24,420 bases of DNA, taken from Scytonema sp. UIC 10036. GTDB taxonomy: Bacteria > Cyanobacteriota > Cyanobacteriia > Cyanobacteriales > Nostocaceae. Below, piece after piece: positions 22,748 through 24,420 of this stretch. Position numbers and translations under genes: made by a program. Within the stretch, counting starts at the first letter, position 1. Each line of letters begins with the position of its first letter. The notes beneath the pieces are model-generated. The model saw only the letters and a list, made by a program, of their open reading frames with translations, ran no database searches and was not told the origin of the DNA. The DNA lies in contig NZ_WJFC01000199.1 in the NCBI RefSeq assembly GCF_009725235.1, positions 1 to 24,420 on the forward strand, written 5' to 3'.

Positions 22748-24232
22748 ACTGACATCGTTGTTGGCATAGACTTGGGTACAGGAGGAGTGCGGGCGATCGC
22801 AGTTGACCTACAAGGGAAAATTATCGCTCAGGCAACGAGAAGCTATCCCCTGTTAACTCCACAACCGGGTTGGACGGAACAGAACGCATCGGATTGGGTC
22901 GAAGCAAGTTTGGATGCTCTGTTTGATGTGGCTCAACAGCTCGATGGACACCGAGCAATTGCCTTGGGTTTGTCCGGACAAATGCACGGCATGGTTCCTT
23001 TAAACCGGGAGGGCAAAGCAATTAGAGCGGCAATTTTATGGAATGACCAGCGCACGGATAAAGCGGTTGCTGAGATTGAAGCCACCATTCCCCGTCAGGA
23101 GTCGATCCAGCGCACTGGAAATCCTGCAATTAGCGGGTTTCAACTGCCGAAGCTCTTATGGTTGAGGAGTGAAGAACCACAAGCCTATGCTCAACTGTGG
23201 CAGATTCTTTTGCCAAAAGATTATTTGGGATATGTGCTAACTGGCGAGCCACTGACTGAACCATCTGATGCATCTGGTGTTGGGTGTCTGAAACTGGAGA
23301 ATCGCCAATGGGATACAGATATCCTCGATGCTCTCAACATTAACCCAGCGTTGTTCCCCCCGGTGATTGAATCGACTGCGATCGCCGGACGGCTGAGATC
23401 GGAAATAGCTGCACGGGTGGGATTACCTGTAGGATTACCTGTGGTTGCAGGCGGGGGTGACAATGCGGCGGCTGCGATTGGTTTGGGCATCTCATCCAGC
23501 AACCTGAACCGGGGTAGTTTGAGTATTGGCACATCAGGAGTTATTTTTGCACCGTGCGTAGGCGTAGCCCGTCGTAGACATCGCCCAGTTCCCGATCCAG
23601 AAGGGCGAGTACATTTGTTCTGTCATGTGGATGGGGGTTACCATCTGCTGGGAGTGACACTGGCGGCTGGTGGTTCTCTACGTTGGTATCGAGATACCTT
23701 TGCACCACATATGTCCTATACCGAGCTGATGGAAATAGCAGAGCGATCGCAGCCCGGTGCGGGTGGTGTTCTATTTCTGCCCCACCTATCAGGAGAGCGC
23801 AGTCCCCACCTCGATCCAAATACTCGCGGTGCTTTCGTGAATCTGTCATTAGCTCATACGCAAGCAGATATCACTCGTGCTGTTCTAGAGGGAGTTGCAT
23901 TCAGCCTGCGGGAAGCGATGGAAGTTATCAGCGCGATCGCTCCCGTTCATCAACTCTTAGCAACAGGTGGAGGAGCACGCTCTCACATCTGGTTGCAAAT
24001 TTTATCCGATGTTTTGCAAACAGAACTGATTGCTCCCAAAGCCGAAGAAGGAGCTGCTTACGGAGCAGCTATTTTGGCAATGGTGGGAGTAGGTGTTTAC
24101 CCCAACTTAGAAACTGCACTCCAGATACTACCCAAGGATAGTCATGTAGTACAGCCGCAGGCAAATCCTTTGTATGAAGCAGGTTTTAAGCGATACAAGC
24201 TACTTTATGATACTTTGAAAGCGGTTCGTTGA
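22745..24232 (+). CDS. xylB: Xylulokinase (FGGY carbohydrate kinase)
   Basis: A 495-aa cytoplasmic sugar kinase that transfers phosphate from ATP to D-xylulose, feeding the pentose phosphate pathway. The N-terminal FGGY motif is [12 protein letters not shown], the substrate-side motif GQMHGM (M80, H81) matches xylulokinases, WNDQRT follows, the catalytic base is D239 in [12 protein letters not shown], and the C-terminal ATP motif is [24 protein letters not shown] start is set by a strong AGGAGG site. Residues about 271-279 (CVGVARRRH), between [11 protein letters not shown] and [11 protein letters not shown], do not look like the family and are encoded by a cyanobacterial interspersed repeat (23554-23584) lying in frame. 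The site corresponds to a surface loop in related kinases, so activity may survive. Last gene of the operon. Confidence 0.92.
   Translation: MTDIVVGIDLGTGGVRAIAVDLQGKIIAQATRSYPLLTPQPGWTEQNASDWVEASLDALFDVAQQLDGHRAIALGLSGQMHGMVPLNREGKAIRAAILWNDQRTDKAVAEIEATIPRQESIQRTGNPAISGFQLPKLLWLRSEEPQAYAQLWQILLPKDYLGYVLTGEPLTEPSDASGVGCLKLENRQWDTDILDALNINPALFPPVIESTAIAGRLRSEIAARVGLPVGLPVVAGGGDNAAAAIGLGISSSNLNRGSLSIGTSGVIFAPCVGVARRRHRPVPDPEGRVHLFCHVDGGYHLLGVTLAAGGSLRWYRDTFAPHMSYTELMEIAERSQPGAGGVLFLPHLSGERSPHLDPNTRGAFVNLSLAHTQADITRAVLEGVAFSLREAMEVISAIAPVHQLLATGGGARSHIWLQILSDVLQTELIAPKAEEGAAYGAAILAMVGVGVYPNLETALQILPKDSHVVQPQANPLYEAGFKRYKLLYDTLKAVR
23554..23584 (+). repeat. Interspersed repeat in frame inside xylB
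   Basis: The stretch GTGCGTAGGCGTAGCCC followed by GTCGTAGACATCGC matches a repeat common in filamentous cyanobacteria (TGCGTAGGCGTAGCCC-type). It adds roughly nine codons to xylulokinase without breaking the frame, since the flanking protein sequence stays in register. Confidence 0.6.
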
Positions 24233-24240
24233 GCGACATT

Positions 24241-24366
24241 TAAGTAAGTTGGCGAGAAAAAACCAAACTATGTAACCAAAAGTAAAATCTTTGTATTGGT
24301 TCGTAGTAGCGCTGTCTTCGCATGCATCGCAACTACAAACTAGTAATGATTATTTGCACCCACTTA
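24241..24366. repeat. MITE-like repeat, related to 9141-9238
   Basis: The left end TAAGTAAGTTGGCG and right end ..GCACCCACTTA are imperfect inverted copies (TAAGT...TGG/TGC). The right half (24301-24366) matches the minus strand of 9141-9238. The element is about 126 bp with no coding capacity, just past the xylulokinase stop. The remaining bases to the window end hold no gene. Confidence 0.55.
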
Positions 24367-24420
24367 TATCATGTCCAGTTAATTACTGACGATACCGAGA
24401 TTTTACCCCTCCCCCAGCCC

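Noticed and set aside
23683..24141. 152-aa plus-strand frame within xylulokinase
   Set aside because: It is an alternative frame, rich in Ser/Arg/Cys, across well-conserved kinase sequence.

Overview
The window looks like chromosomal DNA of a filamentous, probably heterocyst-forming (Nostocales-type) cyanobacterium. The evidence is frequent HIP1 octamers (GCGATCGC) in genes from both halves, heptanucleotide short tandem repeats, many GC-rich palindromic interspersed repeats, and gene families (DUF1822, CHAT, LCIB-type) that fit this group. No rRNA, tRNA, CRISPR array, transposase or prophage gene was seen.

Layout. (1) 98-769, minus: ribonuclease III. (2) 1219-1956, minus: NYN-domain putative RNase with a C-terminal LOTUS/OST-HTH-like domain. 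(3) 2041-2673: a gene-free stretch with a 193-bp element made of two 66-bp inverted arms, plus two other palindromic repeats, the last abutting the next start codon. (4) 2674-6610, plus: a tight three-gene operon encoding a sigma-70-like protein with a cysteine cluster, a DUF1822 protein, and a protein fusing a CHAT (caspase-like) protease domain, one membrane helix and a PstS-like substrate-binding domain. This is the best candidate for a poorly described system: extracytoplasmic ligand sensing linked to proteolysis and perhaps transcription. (5) 6611-7467: degenerate DNA with repeats and a gene remnant. (6) 7468-8259, plus: LCIB-family (theta-type) carbonic anhydrase-like protein. (7) 8755-9086, plus: an antitoxin-like small protein followed by a PIN toxin gene cut off after 40 codons by repeat DNA. 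(8) 9273-14201, minus: a 1642-aa DUF4011-type SF1 helicase with a C-terminal Vsr/MTES_1575-like nuclease, plausibly anti-phage, carrying two separate internal duplications.

(9) 14357-24232: a polyol utilisation cluster resembling the smo/mtl loci of alpha-proteobacteria and Pseudomonas. A SorC-family regulator and a short-chain dehydrogenase lie on the minus strand. Divergent from them run a lipoprotein substrate-binding protein, two permeases, an ABC ATPase, a mannitol-type polyol dehydrogenase and a xylulokinase. Together they would import a hexitol or pentitol, oxidise it to a ketose, and phosphorylate D-xylulose where that is the product. Two near-identical 12-bp palindromes, one before the regulator gene and one before the binding-protein gene, are candidate SorC operators. 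Repeats have invaded this cluster too, including one that appears inserted in frame inside the xylulokinase gene.

All functional calls come from reading the sequence. No database search was run.
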